This document shows, in pieces, positions 4,507-6,324 of a stretch of 6,324 nt of DNA. Below the pieces are notes generated by a model, which saw only the letters and a list, made by a program, of their open reading frames with translations, made no database searches and was not told the origin of the DNA. Each line of letters opens with the position of its first letter. Within the stretch, counting starts at the first letter, position 1. Both the position numbers and the translations under genes were made by a program. Source of the stretch: an uncultured Oscillibacter sp. (GTDB taxonomy: Bacteria; Bacillota_A; Clostridia; Oscillospirales; Oscillospiraceae); the NCBI GenBank assembly GCA_902462475.1, contig CABQCB010000116.1:1-6324 (forward strand). Direction: 5' to 3'.

Positions 4507-5700
4507 TTACACCGTCACGCCGGAGCCGCAGAGCTGGAGGAACTGCCGGGCCACCCGGGGACTGCGTCCCCCGCAGCGCAGGGCGAAGGCCTCCGCCCGC
4601 TCCACCAGCTGCTCTTCCGGGCAGTCCACGCCGTACTGGGGCGCCAGGGCCAGCAAAATCTCCCGGAAGCGCTGCTTTTCGGGCCGCAGGAACGTGACCG
4701 TCAGGCCGAAGCGGGCAGACAGGCTCATGAGCTCCTGGCGGGTGTCGGCGGCGTGGAGCTCGTCCCCGTCCCGGTCGGCGAAGGTCTCCTTGATGAGATG
4801 GCGGCGGTTGGAGGTGGCGTAGACGGCGATGTTGCGGGGGCTGCCGCACACGCTCCCCTCCAAAATGGCCTTCAGGGCGGCGAAGTTGTCGTCACTGGCG
4901 GTGAAGGACAGGTCGTCGATGAACAAAATGAACTTCAGCGGGTTGTGGCTGAGCTGGTCCACCAGGGCCGGGATCTGGTGGAGCTGGTGCTTTTTCACCT
5001 CCACCAGCCGCAGGCCCTCCGGGGCAAAGGCGTTGGCGATGGCCTTGACGGTGCTGGATTTGCCGGTGCCCGCGTCGCCGTAGAGGAGCACGTTGGCCGC
5101 ACCCGCCCCGGAGAGCAATGCCCGGGTGTTGGAGATCACCTTCTCCCGCTCCCGCTCGTAGCCGGGCAGCTCTGCAAGGGTCTGGCTGTCCGGGTAGCGC
5201 ACGGGCACCAGGGCCCCGTCGGAGACGGTGAACACGTGGTATTTGGCAAATACGCCGTAGCCCCGCCGGCCGCTCTGGGCGGCCCGGGATGCATAGGCGG
5301 CGGCAAAGTCCGCGCCGCTTACCTCCCAGGGGGTCAGGAACTGCCCTGCCTCCTCCGCGCCGCCCAGGGCCAGCAGCTGAGGAAGGGTCAGCGCCCCCAG
5401 CTGCGTGAGAAAGTCCAGCTCCCGGGCAAGACAGGCGCGAAGGGCCGGCTCTTCCGGCACCGGCGAGCGGCGCCGGACGCACAGGTTCTCGTCCTCCAGC
5501 ACCGTCTCCAGCAGGTACTGCGTCCAGTCGCAGGTGTGGGCGAACAGGGCTGATTCAAAGTCCGCCAGGGCGCCCACGGCCCCCTCTCCCCTCTCCAGCG
5601 CGTGCAGCGCCGTGCGCAGCCGCGCCAGGACGGCGTCGTCCAGGACGGCGCGGAAAACCACCAGACTGTCCAGGCGGTTGGATAGCTCCCGGATATTCAT
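4507..5700 (-). CDS. DUF815 family AAA+ ATPase
   Basis: This 397-residue protein belongs to the DUF815 family of P-loop ATPases of unknown cellular role. The N-terminal part, about residues 1-175, is Ala/Leu-rich and helical and is probably a family-specific region. The ATPase core follows. Walker A is GDAGTGKSS at 208-216 and Walker B is FILFIDDLSF at 257-266. A sensor-like ATSNRR lies at 295-300. The family-typical ETFADRDGDELHAADTRQELMSLSARFGL covers 305-333, with Arg330 a possible arginine finger. A C-terminal lid segment with GGRSPRVARQFL is at 377-388. No signal peptide or membrane helix is visible, so it should be cytosolic. AGGAG (complement of 5709-5713) lies 8 bp before the ATG. It is a single-gene unit, and its neighbours give no clue to its job. 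Confidence 0.92.
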   Translation of the reverse strand: MNIRELSNRLDSLVVFRAVLDDAVLARLRTALHALERGEGAVGALADFESALFAHTCDWTQYLLETVLEDENLCVRRRSPVPEEPALRACLARELDFLTQLGALTLPQLLALGGAEEAGQFLTPWEVSGADFAAAYASRAAQSGRRGYGVFAKYHVFTVSDGALVPVRYPDSQTLAELPGYEREREKVISNTRALLSGAGAANVLLYGDAGTGKSSTVKAIANAFAPEGLRLVEVKKHQLHQIPALVDQLSHNPLKFILFIDDLSFTASDDNFAALKAILEGSVCGSPRNIAVYATSNRRHLIKETFADRDGDELHAADTRQELMSLSARFGLTVTFLRPEKQRFREILLALAPQYGVDCPEEQLVERAEAFALRCGGRSPRVARQFLQLCGSGVTV

Positions 5701-5759
5701 ACACTGTGCTCCTCTCGTTTGTGGCTGTGCCGCCGGATGGGCGGGTAAAGTTGCGTTTT

Positions 5760-5788
5760 ACTATACACGCTTTTGCGGCTGTCCGCAA
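5760..5788 (-). promoter_or_regulatory. Candidate promoter of the DUF815 gene
   Basis: On the minus strand, TATAGT (complement of 5760-5765) lies 17 bp from TTGCGG (complement of 5783-5788), about 60 bp upstream of the start codon. The -35 is a partial match. It overlaps one arm of the TTGCGG-CCGCAA inverted repeat at 5773-5788, which could be an operator. Confidence 0.6.
5773..5788. repeat. Perfect 6-bp inverted repeat overlapping the DUF815 -35
   Basis: TTGCGG (5773-5778) and CCGCAA (5783-5788) flank a 4-base gap. The repeat lies between two divergent promoters and covers the -35 and part of the spacer of the minus-strand one. That location suits an operator, but such a short repeat can arise by chance in GC-rich DNA. 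Confidence 0.4.
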
Positions 5789-5813
5789 TAGGCGGATAAA
5801 TGAAAATTCCCTG

Positions 5814-5842
5814 TTGACAATTCCGAAAATTTACGGTATAGT
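5814..5842 (+). promoter_or_regulatory. Promoter of the T-box/ilvB transcript
   Basis: TTGACA (5814-5819) and TATAGT (5837-5842) are separated by 17 bp. Transcription should start near 5849. This leaves about 295 bases of leader before ilvB, the expected size for a T-box leader. Confidence 0.92.
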
Positions 5843-5849
5843 AACCAAC

Positions 5850-6124
5850 AACAAAATTCCAAATGCGTTGACGAGAACAAGTAGCGTCTCCTTTCCGCTT
5901 TCAGAGAGCTGTCGTTTGGTGCGAGACAGTAAGTATCGGGAGCCGTGAAATCATCTCTGAGCAGTCTGCTGAAGGTAAGTAGGTCGGACCGGGTGTACCC
6001 GTTATCGTACAGGGAGTTGTTGGACTTCCGTGAGTGGGCGCGATCACGCGTCAAGAAGAGTGGTACCGCAGAGAGCTTTCAAAGCCTTTGTCTCTTACAA
6101 GAGACAAAGGCTTTTTTATTTTTC
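5850..6124 (+). promoter_or_regulatory. T-box riboswitch leader, predicted isoleucine specifier
   Basis: This leader shows the conserved T-box parts in order. On the 5' side of Stem I is a GA-containing K-turn half, followed by AGTA (5880-5883) of the specifier-loop E motif. Then come the AGAGAGC bulge region (5903-5909) and a distal stem CTGTC/GACAG (5909-5913 and 5925-5929) with GGTGCGA in its loop. The 3' side has GAA (5947-5949), then ATC (5950-5952), then ATCTCTGAGC. ATC in this position reads as an isoleucine codon. A CCGTTATC motif follows at 5999-6006. The T-box sequence AAGAAGAGTGGTACCGC (6053-6069) carries TGGT (6061-6064), which would pair with an ACCA tRNA 3' end. The antiterminator can use GCCTTT (6084-6089), which is also part of the terminator arm. 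Uncharged tRNA would favour transcription of ilvB. Confidence 0.93.
6081..6124 (+). terminator. T-box-controlled terminator
   Basis: Bases 6081-6095 pair perfectly with 6100-6114 (15 bp, TACA loop), and a T-rich run follows through 6124. The 5' arm includes the bases that the antiterminator would use, so the two folds exclude each other. Confidence 0.95.
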
Positions 6125-6143
6125 CAGGTGGACGGAGGGGCAT

Positions 6144-6324
6144 ATGAAACTGACAGGTGCGCAGATCTTTGTGGAGACGTTGGCGGAGCAGGGCGTGGAG
6201 CTGCTGTTCGGCTACCCCGGCGGCACGGTGCTGAATCTGTTCGACGCGCTGTATGAAAGCGGCGGGCGGGTGAAGTGGGTGCTGACGGCCGACGAGTGCG
6301 GCGCGGCTCACGCGGCCGACGGCT
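6144..6324 (+). CDS. ilvB: Acetolactate synthase large subunit, N-terminal part (runs off window)
   Basis: Only the first 60 residues are visible. They match the N-terminal thiamine-diphosphate-binding domain of acetolactate synthase large subunits, which condense two pyruvates, or pyruvate and 2-oxobutyrate, in valine, leucine and isoleucine synthesis. The diagnostic pieces are MKLTGAQIFVETLAEQGVELLFGYPGG and a C-terminal AAHAADG. The glutamate expected to activate the cofactor is Glu51. Its neighbours are Asp50 and Cys52, where HEQG is the usual context. GGAGG (6134-6138) lies 5 bp upstream of the ATG. A T-box leader with a predicted Ile specifier precedes it and supports a branched-chain amino acid role. 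Other ThDP enzymes share this fold, so the specific identity rests partly on the leader. Confidence 0.88.
   Translation, partial: MKLTGAQIFVETLAEQGVELLFGYPGGTVLNLFDALYESGGRVKWVLTADECGAAHAADG

Noticed and set aside
4489..5553. 354-codon plus-strand reading frame opposite the DUF815 gene
   Set aside because: The minus strand carries intact Walker A and B motifs. The plus frame starts just after a terminator with no clear ribosome binding site.
5945..6256. Plus-strand reading frame across the T-box leader
   Set aside because: It reads through a structured regulatory RNA and its terminator and overlaps ilvB in another frame.

Overview
The window looks like chromosomal DNA from a GC-rich, gut-type Firmicute of the Clostridia (Oscillospiraceae-like, for example a Flavonifractor or Intestinimonas relative). 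That placement is an inference. It rests on strong AGGAGG ribosome binding sites, a tRNA-sensing T-box leader, the rpsF-ssb-rpsR operon, a TatD-linked radical SAM gene, a DUF815 ATPase and heavy G/C use at third codon positions.

Layout, left to right. (1) The 3' end of rpsT (ribosomal protein S20) and its terminator. (2) A gene-free stretch of about 410 bp. It holds a 65-bp direct repeat that duplicates the rpsT terminator, several hairpins between the copies, a third terminator, and a promoter for the next operon. (3) A plus-strand operon of a TatD-family metal-dependent hydrolase, a DUF4253 protein and a TatD-linked radical SAM protein, closed by a bidirectional terminator. (4) A convergent minus-strand VOC/glyoxalase-family gene. 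(5) Divergent from it, rpsF-ssb-rpsR (S6, single-stranded DNA-binding protein, S18) with a strong promoter, closed by a second bidirectional terminator. (6) A minus-strand DUF815 AAA+ ATPase gene. (7) Divergent from that, a complete T-box leader whose best-supported specifier codon is AUC (Ile), followed by the 5' end of an acetolactate synthase large subunit gene (ilvB) that runs off the window.

How the parts work together: rpsT and rpsF-ssb-rpsR supply ribosome assembly and replication. The T-box ties branched-chain amino acid synthesis to uncharged tRNA, most likely tRNA-Ile. The TatD/DUF4253/radical SAM operon is the least understood module. The radical SAM family is known mainly from its linkage to TatD, and here a DUF4253 gene with visibly different codon use sits between the two.

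Most of the window is ordinary housekeeping DNA. I see no mobile element, CRISPR array or defence system. The parts most worth a second look are the duplicated-terminator region, the TatD trio, the T-box and the unusual residues beside the predicted catalytic glutamate of IlvB.
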